A stretch of 64,000 nt of DNA from JAICYJ01 sp963766445. GTDB lineage: Bacteria; Actinomycetota; Thermoleophilia; Gaiellales; JAICJC01. A program made the translations under genes and the position numbers. The notes beneath the pieces are model-generated. The model was not told where the DNA came from and did no database searches. It saw nothing but the letters and a program-made list of their open reading frames with translations. Shown here in pieces: positions 25,955 through 34,058 of the stretch. Location of the stretch: the NCBI GenBank assembly GCA_963766445.1, contig CAVXZW010000009.1, forward strand, positions 25,368 through 89,367, written 5' to 3'. Numbering within the stretch: the first letter of the stretch is position 1; each line of letters begins with the position of its first letter.

Positions 25955-27352
25955 ATGTCCGCTACGTCGGCCGAGATCGTCAGCGTCAACCCAGCGTCAC
26001 CCGACGACGTGGTGACGACCGTGATGCCGGCGGGCGGCATCGAGGTCGACCGGGCGGTGGAGCGGGCGGCGGCGGCCGCCCGTGGGTACGCGCGCACCCC
26101 CGCAGCGGTGCGCGGTGCGGGGCTGGCGGCGGTCGCAGACGCGCTGGAGGCGAGATCACAGGAGCTGGCGGAGCTGGTCGTGCGCGAGGTCGGAAAGCCG
26201 ATCACGGAGGCTCGCGGAGAGCTGGCGCGGGCGGTCGCGATCCTGCGGTTCTACGCGCAGGTGGCGCTCGACCCGGACGGCGAGTCGTTTCCGCCCTCGG
26301 ACGGGCGCTCGCTGCTGCTGACGCGGCGGGAGCCGCGGGGAGTGGTGGGGCTGATCACGCCCTGGAACTTCCCGGTGGCGATCCCGCTATGGAAGCTGGC
26401 CCCTGCGCTGGCGTACGGCAACGTCTGCGTGTGGAAGCCGAGCGAGCACGCGCCCGCGTGCGCGGTGGCGGTGTTCGAGCTGCTGCGGGATGCGCTACCT
26501 GAGGGCGCCGTCGAGCTGACGCAGGGCAGGGGCGAGGCGGGCGCGGCGCTGGTGGCGCATCCAGGAGTCGCCGCGGTCTCCTTCACCGGGTCGGAGGCGG
26601 TCGGCCACGGGGTGGCGTTGGCGCTGGCGGAGCGGGGCGCGGCTGCGCAGTGTGAGATGGGCGGCCAGAACGCGGCCGTGGTGCTGGCCGATGCCGACAT
26701 CAAGGCGGCAGCCGGCATGATCGCGTCGGCCGCGATGGGCTACGCCGGTCAGAAGTGCACGGCCACTGGCCGGGTGATCTGCGAGCAGCCCGTGCTGTCG
26801 GACATGCGGGACGCGCTGGTCGGCGCGATCGGGCGGATGGTGGTGGAGGGGCCGGAGGACCCCGGCTGCCAGGTGGGGCCGCTGATCACGCCGGCCGCGC
26901 GCGAGCGCGCGCTGGGTGCGATCGCGCGGGCGAAGGACGCGGGCGGCCGCGTCATCGCCGGCGGAGATGCCGTGGATGCTCCCGGGAACTACCTACAGCC
27001 GACCCTGATCGAGACCGACGACCCCGGCGCCGAGGTCGCCCAGCAGGAGGTGTTCGCCCCGGTCTGCGCGCTGCTCGGGGCGCCGGACAGCGCCGCCGCT
27101 GCCGAGATCGCCCGGAGTGTTCGCTACGGCCTTTCCACCGGGGTCTACACGCGCGACCTCGACCGCGCGCTGGAGCTTGCTCGCGACCTCGACACCGGTC
27201 TCGTCCGGATCAACCAGCCCACCTCCGGCGTCGACTTCCACGTGCCGTTCGGCGGCGAGAAGGCCTCCGGCTTCGGGCCACGCGAGCAAGGCCGGGCCGC
27301 CCGCGAGTTCTACACCTCGACCCGCACGATCCTGATCTCTCCCTCGCGGTAG
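25955..27352 (+). CDS. NAD(P)-dependent aldehyde dehydrogenase (semialdehyde dehydrogenase type)
   Basis: This intact 465-residue enzyme shows ITPWNFPVAIPLWKLAPAL, the cofactor loop VSFTGSEAVG, the general base CEMGGQNAAVV near 240 and the catalytic cysteine GQKCTATGRV near 275. The GQKCTA context is typical of alpha-ketoglutarate semialdehyde and succinate semialdehyde dehydrogenases. No sugar-acid or aminobutyrate genes are adjacent, so the substrate is open. It is upstream of, but separated from, the NAD operon by a structured intergenic region. Confidence 0.85.
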   Translation: MSATSAEIVSVNPASPDDVVTTVMPAGGIEVDRAVERAAAAARGYARTPAAVRGAGLAAVADALEARSQELAELVVREVGKPITEARGELARAVAILRFYAQVALDPDGESFPPSDGRSLLLTRREPRGVVGLITPWNFPVAIPLWKLAPALAYGNVCVWKPSEHAPACAVAVFELLRDALPEGAVELTQGRGEAGAALVAHPGVAAVSFTGSEAVGHGVALALAERGAAAQCEMGGQNAAVVLADADIKAAAGMIASAAMGYAGQKCTATGRVICEQPVLSDMRDALVGAIGRMVVEGPEDPGCQVGPLITPAARERALGAIARAKDAGGRVIAGGDAVDAPGNYLQPTLIETDDPGAEVAQQEVFAPVCALLGAPDSAAAAEIARSVRYGLSTGVYTRDLDRALELARDLDTGLVRINQPTSGVDFHVPFGGEKASGFGPREQGRAAREFYTSTRTILISPSR

Positions 27353-27400
27353 GTCGCGTGCGCAACGCCGGCGACTGGCACCGGTGTTGCGGTCCAAACT

Positions 27401-27411
27401 ACGAATTTCGT
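27401..27411. promoter_or_regulatory. Operator 1, palindrome ACGAATTTCGT
   Basis: A perfect odd palindrome that extends to CTACGAATTTCGTAG (27399-27413). It lies about 150 bp before nrtR. Confidence 0.6.
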
Positions 27412-27431
27412 AGAAAACCGGGCCTAATTCT

Positions 27432-27442
27432 ACGAATTTCGT
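27432..27442. promoter_or_regulatory. Operator 2, palindrome ACGAATTTCGT
   Basis: An identical 11-bp core, 31 bp (three helical turns) from operator 1. This is the spacing expected for dimers bound on one DNA face. Confidence 0.6.
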
Positions 27443-27463
27443 GGCGGCGAGGCCGTTTTGCTA

Positions 27464-27474
27464 TCGGAATTCGT
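27464..27474. promoter_or_regulatory. Operator 3, degenerate copy TCGGAATTCGT
   Basis: It matches 8 of 11 positions of operators 1 and 2 and lies 32 bp from operator 2. It abuts the right-hand inverted arm. Confidence 0.35.
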
Positions 27475-27531
27475 GCAACACCGGTGCCAGGCGTGGGTGT
27501 TGCACCGCGCGCAGGCCGGCGCTTGAGTTGC

Positions 27532-27537
27532 TAATAT
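27532..27537 (+). promoter_or_regulatory. -10 box TAATAT of the nrtR operon
   Basis: TAATAT lies 17 nt before the GTG of nrtR, with a short CACGAGG ribosome-binding candidate between. The operator array ends about 58 bp upstream of it. Confidence 0.4.
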
Positions 27538-27554
27538 CGTCACGAGGTCTATAA

Positions 27555-28256
27555 GTGGTCAGCGACCCAGCACATCCGAAGGTGGCCGCGGACGTGGCGG
27601 CGTTCGCCTTTCTCGAGGGCGCAATGCAGGTGCTGCTCGTGCGCCGCCGGTACGAGCCCTACGAGAGCTACTGGGCGCTGCCGGGCGGCGGCCTGCACCC
27701 GGACGAGACGCTCGAGCAGGCGGCCGAGCGCGAGCTGCGCGAGGAGACCGGCGTCTCGGACGTGTTCATGGAGCAGCTGGCCACCTTCTCGGAGCAGGAC
27801 CGCGACCCCCGCGGCCGTGTCATCTCGTGCTGCTACCTGGCCCTGGTAGACGGCGGCCGCGTCTCGCTGCGTCCCGGGTCGGACGCCCGCGAGGCGGCCT
27901 GGCGCCCGCTCGAGGAGCTGTTGGCCGAGATCGACCGCGGCCCGGTGCTGGCCTTCGATCACGACCGCATCCTGCAGTACGCGCGCCGCCGGCTGGCCTA
28001 CAAGCTCGAGTACCAGAACGTCGCCTGGAGCATGCTGCCCGAGCGATTCACCATGACCGAGCTGCGCCACGTCTATGAGGCCGGCATCGGCCGCGCCTTC
28101 GAGCCCAACAACTTCCGTCGCATCGCGCTGGGCTGGGGCGTCCTGGCCGAGGCCGGCGAGCGCCCCACCGGCGGTCGCCCGGCCACCATCTACCGCTTCG
28201 CCGAGCGTGAGCCCCGGATCCTGGCCGAGAGCGCCCGCTACCGGCGCGCCACATGA
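27555..28256 (+). CDS. nrtR: NrtR-type Nudix transcriptional regulator of NAD metabolism
   Basis: This 233-residue protein has an N-terminal Nudix domain and a C-terminal winged helix. The Nudix box is complete, with all the conserved acidic residues in place from GGLHPDETLEQ to RELREETGV (about residues 48-70). Pyrophosphatase activity may therefore be retained, unlike many NrtR proteins. The DNA-binding part begins near residue 155 (WSMLPERFTMTELRHVYEAG) and contains NNFRRIALGWGVL. NrtR represses NAD salvage genes and senses ADP-ribose or NAD. Here it opens the operon with pncB and pncA-nadE, downstream of the palindrome array it probably binds. Confidence 0.88.
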   Translation: MVSDPAHPKVAADVAAFAFLEGAMQVLLVRRRYEPYESYWALPGGGLHPDETLEQAAERELREETGVSDVFMEQLATFSEQDRDPRGRVISCCYLALVDGGRVSLRPGSDAREAAWRPLEELLAEIDRGPVLAFDHDRILQYARRRLAYKLEYQNVAWSMLPERFTMTELRHVYEAGIGRAFEPNNFRRIALGWGVLAEAGERPTGGRPATIYRFAEREPRILAESARYRRAT

Positions 28257-29560
28257 CGCTCTGCCCGCCACCTGAGCTGCTGACCGACCGCTACCAGCTG
28301 ACCATGGCCGCCTCCTACCTGGCCCAGGGCACCGCCTCGGACCGTGTCGCCTTCGAGCTGTTCGTCCGCGAGCTGCCCCACGACCGCGGCTACCTGGTCG
28401 CCGCCGGCCTCGAGACCGCCGAGCGCTACCTCCGCGAGCTCCGCTTCGACGACAGCTCGCTCGGCTACCTCGAGCGCTCCGGTACCTGCAGGGGCCCGCT
28501 GCTGGACGAGCTCCGCGGCCTCCGTTTCGACGGTGACCTCGACGCCATGCCCGAGGGCACCGTCGCCCACGCCACCGAGCCGCTGCTCCGCATCGAAGGC
28601 CCGCGCCTCGTCTGCCAGCTGGTCGAGTCCTACCTCCTGAACCAGGTCAACTTCCAGACCCTGATCGCCACCAAGGCCGCCCGCATCGTGCAGGCCGCCG
28701 CCGGCCGCCCCGTTTTCGACTTCGGCTTCCGCCGCGCTCACGGCGGCGAGGCCGGCGTGCTCGCCGCCCGCTGCGCCTACATCGGCGGCGCCGTCGCCAC
28801 CGCCACCGTCGCCGCCGGCATGCAGTGGGGCATCCCCACCACCGGCACCATGGCTCACTCCTACGTGATGGGCTTCCCCACCGAGCTGGACGCCTTCTGC
28901 GCCTTCCTGCGTGACCAGCCGTCCCGGCCGACGCTCCTGATCGACACCTACGAAACCATCTCCGGCGCCCGCATCGCCGTCGATGCGGCGCAGCTGACCG
29001 GCGTCACCCCCGCCGCCGTCCGCCTCGACTCCGGCGATCTCGACGCGCTCTCGCGCCAGGTGCGCGCCGTCCTCGATGCTGCCGGCCTGACCGCCACCCA
29101 GATCGTCTGCTCCGGCGACCTCGACGAGTACCGCATCGCCGAGCTGGTCGCAGCCGGCGCGCCGCTCGACGGTTTCGGCGCCGGCACCCGCCTGGTCACC
29201 GGCGGCGACGACCCCGCCCTGGGCGGCGTCTACAAGCTGGTCGAGAGCGCCGGCCGGCCGGTCATGAAGCGCTCCTCCCGCAAGGCCACCTTGCCCGGCC
29301 GCCACCAGGTGTTCCGGTCGGCCTCCGGCGACGTGATCGGCCTGGTCGATGAGCCGCTCGACGGGAAGCCGCTGCTCGAGCCGGTCTTGCGCGCGGGACG
29401 CCGCGTCTGCGGCCCGCCGTCGCTGGACGCGATCCGCGACCGCGCCGCCGCTGAGCTGGCGCTGCTGCCGGAGGCCGTGCGAGCGCTGCGAGATCCCGCT
29501 ACGGTGCCGCCCACGAACTCACCGGCCGTCGACGCCCTGCGAACCGAGCTCTCCTCGTGA
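28253..29560 (+). CDS. pncB: Nicotinate phosphoribosyltransferase
   Basis: This intact 435-residue enzyme joins nicotinate and PRPP to give nicotinate mononucleotide. It has the N-terminal LLTDRYQLTMAASYL signature and the RRAHGGEAGV loop near residue 160. The phosphate-binding region reads TMAHSYVMGFP, TYETISGARIAV and AVRLDSGDLDALSRQVR, followed by FGAGTRLVTGGDDPALGGVYKL. ATGA and GTGA overlaps couple it to nrtR and pncA-nadE. It is the second step of the salvage route encoded here. Confidence 0.93.
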   Translation: MTLCPPPELLTDRYQLTMAASYLAQGTASDRVAFELFVRELPHDRGYLVAAGLETAERYLRELRFDDSSLGYLERSGTCRGPLLDELRGLRFDGDLDAMPEGTVAHATEPLLRIEGPRLVCQLVESYLLNQVNFQTLIATKAARIVQAAAGRPVFDFGFRRAHGGEAGVLAARCAYIGGAVATATVAAGMQWGIPTTGTMAHSYVMGFPTELDAFCAFLRDQPSRPTLLIDTYETISGARIAVDAAQLTGVTPAAVRLDSGDLDALSRQVRAVLDAAGLTATQIVCSGDLDEYRIAELVAAGAPLDGFGAGTRLVTGGDDPALGGVYKLVESAGRPVMKRSSRKATLPGRHQVFRSASGDVIGLVDEPLDGKPLLEPVLRAGRRVCGPPSLDAIRDRAAAELALLPEAVRALRDPATVPPTNSPAVDALRTELSS

Positions 29561-30892
29561 CCGACCCATCCACAACCGCCCTGATCGTCGTGGACGTGCA
29601 GAACGACTTCTGCCCGGGCGGCGCCCTGGGGGTCGACGGCGGCGACCAGCTGGGGGCCGTCATCGCCGAGGCCGCTGCCGGCGCCGGCACGCTGGTCGCG
29701 ACGCGCGACATGCACCCCGCCAACCACATCTCGTTCCGCGAGCAGGGTGGCCCCTGGCCGCCGCACTGCGTGGTGGGGCACGCCCGGCGCCGAGCTGCAC
29801 CCGTCGGTGGCCGGCCTGTCGTTCGACATCGTCCATGACAAGGGACGCGATCCCGCCCGCGAGCAGTACTCCGACTTCGACGACTCCGATCTCGCCGACC
29901 GCCTACGCGAGCGCGGCGTCACGCGCGTGCTGGTGGCCGGCCTCGCCACCGACTACTGCGTCCGCGCCACCGCGCTGGACGCGATCGCGGCCGGCTTCGA
30001 GACCACCGTGCTGCGCGATGCGATCGCCGCGGTCGACGTCGAGCCGGGTGACGGCGAGCGGGCGCTGCGCGAGATCGGGGCCGCCGGCGGCACGCTCGAC
30101 CGGGTGCACCTGCTGCGCGGCCGCGAGCAGCTGGCGCCGATCCTGGAGGCCAAGGTGCGGCGGCTGCGCGAGGTGGTGGAGGGCGCCGGCCGCAGCCGCG
30201 CCGCGCTCGGCCTCTCCGGCGGCATCGACTCGGCCCTGTCGCTCGCGATCGCCGCCCGCGCGCTCGGCCCCGAGAACGTGTACGCCATCACGCTGCCCTC
30301 CCGCCACACCGAGCAGGTGCACATCGACGACGCCCGCGCCTGCGCTGCCGCCGCCGGGCTGCCCGACGCCAACTTCATGAACGTCTCGATCGAGCCGATC
30401 CTGGAGGGCATCGCCGCCGCCCGCCCGACCGTCCACGACGAGCCGCTGCGGTTCGGGAATGCCAGCGCCCGCGCCCGCATGATCACCATCTACGACCTCG
30501 CCCAGGAGCGCGACGCGCTGGTGCTGGGCACCGAGAACCGCAGCGAGTACTACCTCGGCTACTTCACCCGCTTCGGCGACGCCGCCTCCGACGTCGAGCC
30601 GATCTGGGACCTGTACAAGACCGAGGTGAAGCTGGCGTCCGAGATGATGGGCCAGCCCGAGGCGGTGCTGATCAAGCACCCGACGGCCGGGCTGTGGGGC
30701 GGCCAGACCGACGAGGACGAGCTCGGCTTCACGTACCACGATGCCGACCTGGCGATCGTCTGCCTGGAGGAGCTGGGCCTCGACGTGGCCGCGGCGGCCG
30801 CCCGCAGCGGCGTCGATGCGGCGGTGGTGGAGCGGGTGGCGGCGCGGGTCACCGCCGTCGACTGGAAGCACCACGTGCCACACGCCCTGTGA
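29557..30892 (+). CDS. Nicotinamidase - NAD synthetase fusion (one frame break in the N-terminal domain)
   Basis: Two enzymes are fused in about 444 residues. The first, PncA (1 to about 195), shows LIVVDVQNDFCPGGAL, the metal ligands ATRDMHPANHISF, a lysine in HDKGRD and the nucleophile GLATDYCVRATALDA. The second, NadE (about 200-444), is the ammonia-dependent type with the pyrophosphatase loop LGLSGGIDSALSLA, GTENRSEYYLGYFTRFGDAASD and KTEVKLASEMMG, and it lacks a glutaminase domain. One extra G in GTGGTGGGG near 29773 breaks the PncA part. From there through the end of NadE the frame is uninterrupted, so the fusion does not depend on the repair. It joins the first and last steps of NAD salvage. 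Confidence 0.88.
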
Positions 30893-31269
30893 ACGTCGAC
30901 CTCGACCACACCGTCGTCACCGTCAGCGACTGGGAGCGCTCGAACGCCTTCTACCGCGACGTGCTGGGGGCGGAGGTGGTGCCGCGCGGCCCGGTCGTGG
31001 CCTACCGCTTCGGCGATCGCCAGCTGAACGTGCATGGGCCCGGCTTCGACGCCTTTCCGCTGCCGCTGCACGAGAGCCCGCCGGGGAGCAGCGACATCTG
31101 CTTCGTCTGGGACGGCCCGATCGACGCAGCGGTGGCCCATCTGGCCGACTGCGACGTCGAGGTCGAGCTCGGCCCCGTGCAGCGCGACGGGGCCCGCGGC
31201 ATCGGCACCAGCGTGTACTTCCGCGACCCCGACGGCAGCCTGCTGGAGCTGATCAGCTACGGCGCTTAA
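30889..31269 (+). CDS. VOC-family (glyoxalase-fold) protein
   Basis: The protein has 126 residues with two beta-alpha-beta-beta-beta modules. The first begins LDHTVVTVSDWERSNAFYRDVLG; the second ends IGTSVYFRDPDGSLLELISYG, with the usual metal-ligand glutamate. The GTG overlaps the stop of pncA-nadE, so it is the last gene of the NAD operon. Members are lyases, dioxygenases or isomerases. A link to NAD metabolism is suggested only by position. Confidence 0.8.
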   Translation: MNVDLDHTVVTVSDWERSNAFYRDVLGAEVVPRGPVVAYRFGDRQLNVHGPGFDAFPLPLHESPPGSSDICFVWDGPIDAAVAHLADCDVEVELGPVQRDGARGIGTSVYFRDPDGSLLELISYGA

Positions 31270-31272
31270 CGA

Positions 31273-31298
31273 CTGCGGCCCTCCGGAGAGGGCCGCAG
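31273..31298. terminator. Bidirectional hairpin CTGCGGCCCTC-CGGA-GAGGGCCGCAG
   Basis: A perfect 11-bp stem with a CGGA tetraloop lies between the convergent VOC and sigma-factor genes. It is the strongest terminator-like hairpin in the window, though without a T-tract. Confidence 0.65.
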
Positions 31299-31325
31299 CA
31301 CAGTGAATGAGTTTGGTGCCTTTGG

Positions 31326-32371
31326 TCAGGCCGCGCGCAGCGGCTGCATGTCGGCCGACGCCGCCAGCTCGCGCAGCGCCTCTGCCTCCAGCTGCCGGAC
31401 GCGCTCGCGGGTGAGCCCGACGATGCGGCCGATCTCCTCCAGGTTGCGCGGGTCGTTGCCGTCGAGCCCGAACCGCAGCTCCAGGATCAGGCGCTTTCGC
31501 TCGCCCAGCCGGCCCAGCCCCTCGCGCAGCTTCTCGTGGCGCAGCTGCGCCTCTGCCAGCTCCTCGGGGTTACCGGCATCCGGGTCGGCGATCATGTCGC
31601 CCAGCTCGGAGTCGCCGTCCTCGCCCACCGGCTCGTGCATCGAGACGGTCTTTCGGGCCAGGCTGAGGGTCTCGGCCACGGCGTCCACGGTCAGCTCGGC
31701 CGCCTTCGCGATCTCCTCGTCGGTCGGCTCGCGCCCGAGGCTTGCCTCGAGCGAGCGCCGCGAGCGCTCGATCGCGCGCAGCCGGTCGGAGACGTGCACG
31801 GGCAGGCGGATGGTGCGGCCGCTGTTTGCGATCGACCGCTGCACCGCCTGGCGGATCCACCAGGTCGCGTACGTCGAGAACTTGAGGTCGCGCCGCCAGT
31901 CGAACTTCTCGACCGCGCGGTTCAGCCCCAGCACGCCCTCCTGGATCAGGTCGAGGAAGGGCACGCCCTGTCCGCGGTACTGCTTGGCGATCGACACGAC
32001 CAGCCGCAGGTTCGACTCGATCATGCGCCGCTTCGCGATCAGGTCGCCGCTCTCGATGGCCTTGGCCAGCTGCACCTCTTCATCCTTGGTCAGCAGCGGG
32101 TAACGGCCCGCCTGGCGCAGGAACAGATCGAGGCTGTTGGTGGTCGCGATCTCGACGTCGACTACCTCGACACGCTCCTCCGGAGCCGGCGGGTCGACCA
32201 CCTCGATGCCGAGGCCGGTCAGCTCATCGCGGAGCGCCTGGATGTCGTCCGTATCCAGGTCGATCTCCTGACCGCCAGAGCCGCCAGCTCATCCTCGTAC
32301 AGCACTCCGCGCTCCTGGCCGAGCTCGACCAGGAGCCGGGCCTCCGGCTCGATGATCTGCTGCTCAGTCAT
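31326..32371 (-). CDS. Primary-type RNA polymerase sigma factor, compact (one frame break)
   Basis: About 348 residues after adding one base near 32268. A short acidic N-terminus (MTEQQIIEPEARLLVELGQ) replaces most of region 1.1. Regions 1.2-2 are canonical: LDLFLRQAGRYPLLTKDEEV, NLRLVVSIAKQYRGQGVPFL and FSTYATWWIRQAVQRSIANS. Region 3 follows, and region 4.2 reads LEEIGRIVGLTRERVRQLEAE. The tail is REEADMQ-like and short. It is a group 1 or group 2 sigma-70 factor. The -10 boxes seen throughout the window are what such a factor would read. The minus-strand leader (32372-32669) is unusually structured. Confidence 0.85.
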
Positions 32372-32669
32372 ACGAATCAACTCCTCGCTCACTGTGTTCA
32401 GGCAGGCCAACAGGCAGCGGCCGCCGCGTCAGTTCCAACGTTCGCGCTTCGGTCCGTATTCCCGCCCTTCGCCGGTTGAGGTTCTACGCCCCTCGGGTTG
32501 GCGTCGGATTAAGAGAATACGGTCCCCTCGATCACCAATCTAAAGACCCCACTTCCATACCGCCCTACAGGGACTGCTCCGGTATGGGGTGATCGCAAAC
32601 CCAGTTTATCCGGTGATCGATCCCATGAATAGGGGGATCACGGCGCTCGAACGCACTCCTTACGCAGTC
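32372..32669 (-). ncRNA. Structured leader upstream of the sigma-factor gene (candidate cis-acting RNA)
   Basis: About 300 bases hold no gene but have three strong stems. One pairs 32451-32461 with 32515-32525 (10 of 11 positions) around an inner ACGCC/GGCGT hairpin. One pairs CCATACCG (32555-32562) with CGGTATGG (32580-32587) around an inner CCCT-ACA-GGG. One pairs GTGATC (32613-32618) with GATCAC (32636-32641). On the minus strand these would fold in the 5' leader of the sigma-factor mRNA. I could not match them to a riboswitch class I know. Promoter position unknown. Confidence 0.4.
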
Positions 32670-33815
32670 TTAACCTGAGATGCGCACGGCGCCGTCATAG
32701 GCGGAGGAATACCAGGAGCTGTTCAGGCTCGAGATCTGCACGACGGTGCCGGTGTGCGGCGCGTGGATGAACAGGCCGCCGCCCAGGTAGATGCCGACGT
32801 GGTCGAGGCTGTAGAAGAAGACGAGGTCGCCGGGTGCCAGCTGATCGCGCGAGACGTGCGCGCCCGAGTTCCACAGCGAGACGGTGTAGTGGGGCAGCGA
32901 CACGCCCAGCCGCCCGTACACGTAGACGACGAGGTCCGGAGCAGTCGAAGCCGGAGGGGCTGGCGCCGCCCCACACGTAGGGCACGCCCAGATACTGCTG
33001 CGCGATCGCGGCCGCCTGCTGGCCGAGCGTGCCGGCCGGGGGCGGGTTGTAGGTGCCGCCGCCAGCCGGACGAGCCGGTGCTGCCGCCGCCGTTCGAGGG
33101 CGGCGGGCCTGCTGCTCCTCCTGCTGCTGCTGTTGCTGCTGGGCCAGCGCGGCGGCGGCCGCTGCGGCCGCCTGCTGCTGGTGCACCTGGCGCTCGTGGA
33201 GCAGGTGGCCGAGCTCGCCCTTGGTGCTGGAAAGAAGCGCGCGGCGCTGCTGCAGGCCGGCCTCGATGGCGGCCTTCTGCTGCCGCTTCTGGGCGACCAG
33301 CTTGGCGGCGTCGCGCCCCTCGCTCTTCAGCTGTGCCTGGCGGGTCGAGATCTCGCGCTCGGCCGTCGTCACCTGCTTCAGCAGCGCATGCTCCGATGCG
33401 CCGATCCGCTGGACGTCCTCGACGCGCGTGACCAGATCGCTGAAGGAACCGGCGCCGAGCACGTAGGCGGCGGGGTCGTCGTTCACGTCGGTGCCCTTGT
33501 ACGCGTTGACCATGAACACGGCCAGCCGCGCCCGCGACACCTTCAGGTTGTGCCTGGCGACCCGCAGCTTGATCGTGTTCTGCGCGATCTGGTGCCGGAC
33601 GTCGGTGAGGTGCTGCTGGGCGCCGTCATAGGCCTGGATCGAGGCCTCGAGCTTGATGTCCATCGCGTTCAACTGCTGCTCGATCGCCCGCACCTGGGCG
33701 CGGGTATCGCTGATCTTGCTGGCGTCGGCGGGCCCCGCCAGGGCGGCTGCGGCAAACGCCGCAATCATGACCAGAGCGCCGATATCGGCGTGCGCCGGTG
33801 GTCACGCGGGAGCAT
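32670..33815 (-). CDS. NlpC/P60 peptidoglycan endopeptidase with coiled-coil N-terminus (two frame breaks)
   Basis: This is a secreted wall hydrolase of about 381 residues. Adding one base near 33772 joins the ATG at 33815 to a signal peptide (RRTPISALLVMIAAFAAAAL, ending PADA). A long coiled coil follows (residues 35-235: VRAIEQQLNAMDIKLEASIQ and later glutamine-rich QQQQQQEEQQ). Removing one C near 32937 restores the NlpC core FDCSGLVVYVYGRLG. The catalytic cysteine is in DCSG and the histidine in SLDHVGIYLGGG. This architecture matches RipA/CwlO-type enzymes that cleave stem peptides at division. The dcw cluster starts divergently 240 bp away. Confidence 0.85.
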
Positions 33816-34004
33816 CGCCGTTCTGGTGAACACGACGGCATGGGGGCGGACTCTACCAGGCTGGATGGACGCCAACGAAACCCTCTGCAGATGTTTACGA
33901 GCAGCTAACAGTCATGTTTGTTCGCCGCTTTACACATTCGTGTCCGGTTTGACAACGGCGCCGGCACATCCGGGACCCCGTTATCCGGGGCGTTGGCTTT
34001 CGCA

Positions 34005-34034
34005 TTGACATCGTGGGGCAAAGTGGGGTAGAGT
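34005..34034 (+). promoter_or_regulatory. mraZ promoter TTGACA-N18-TAGAGT
   Basis: The -35 box TTGACA (34005-34010) and -10 box TAGAGT (34029-34034) match the main sigma consensus. Both the spacer and the -10 box are overlaid by the MraZ repeats, so MraZ binding should block this promoter. Confidence 0.65.
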
Positions 34035-34048
34035 GGGGTGAAATGGGA
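34013..34048. promoter_or_regulatory. MraZ operator: four TGGG repeats at 10-bp spacing
   Basis: GTGGGG occurs at 34013, 34023 and 34033 and ATGGGA at 34043, exactly 10 bp apart. Repeats of TGGGN on one DNA face are the known target of the MraZ ring. The fourth repeat also supplies the GGGAG ribosome-binding sequence. Confidence 0.85.
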
Positions 34049-34058
34049 GATCGACCCT

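Larger units (their letters stand above)
27362..27503. repeat. 29-bp imperfect inverted repeat enclosing the nrtR operator array
   Basis: Arms at 27362-27390 and 27475-27503 match at 25 of 29 positions as inverted copies, including a perfect 14-bp core (GGCACCGGTGTTGC and its complement). They enclose 84 bp that carry two perfect ACGAATTTCGT palindromes and a degenerate third. The core holds the palindrome CACCGGTG. The arms could be outer binding sites of the same or another regulator, or the ends of a tiny mobile relic. Nothing else in the window matches them. Confidence 0.6.

Noticed and set aside
27362..27503. Insertion sequence or MITE defined by the 29-bp inverted arms
   Set aside because: The spacer holds spaced operator palindromes directly upstream of nrtR, no target duplication is seen at the ends, and no second copy occurs in the window. 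A relic cannot be fully excluded.
33816..34004. Cyclic di-AMP (ydaO) riboswitch upstream of the NlpC/P60 gene, as in some actinobacteria
   Set aside because: The leader is too short and lacks the conserved blocks of that riboswitch.
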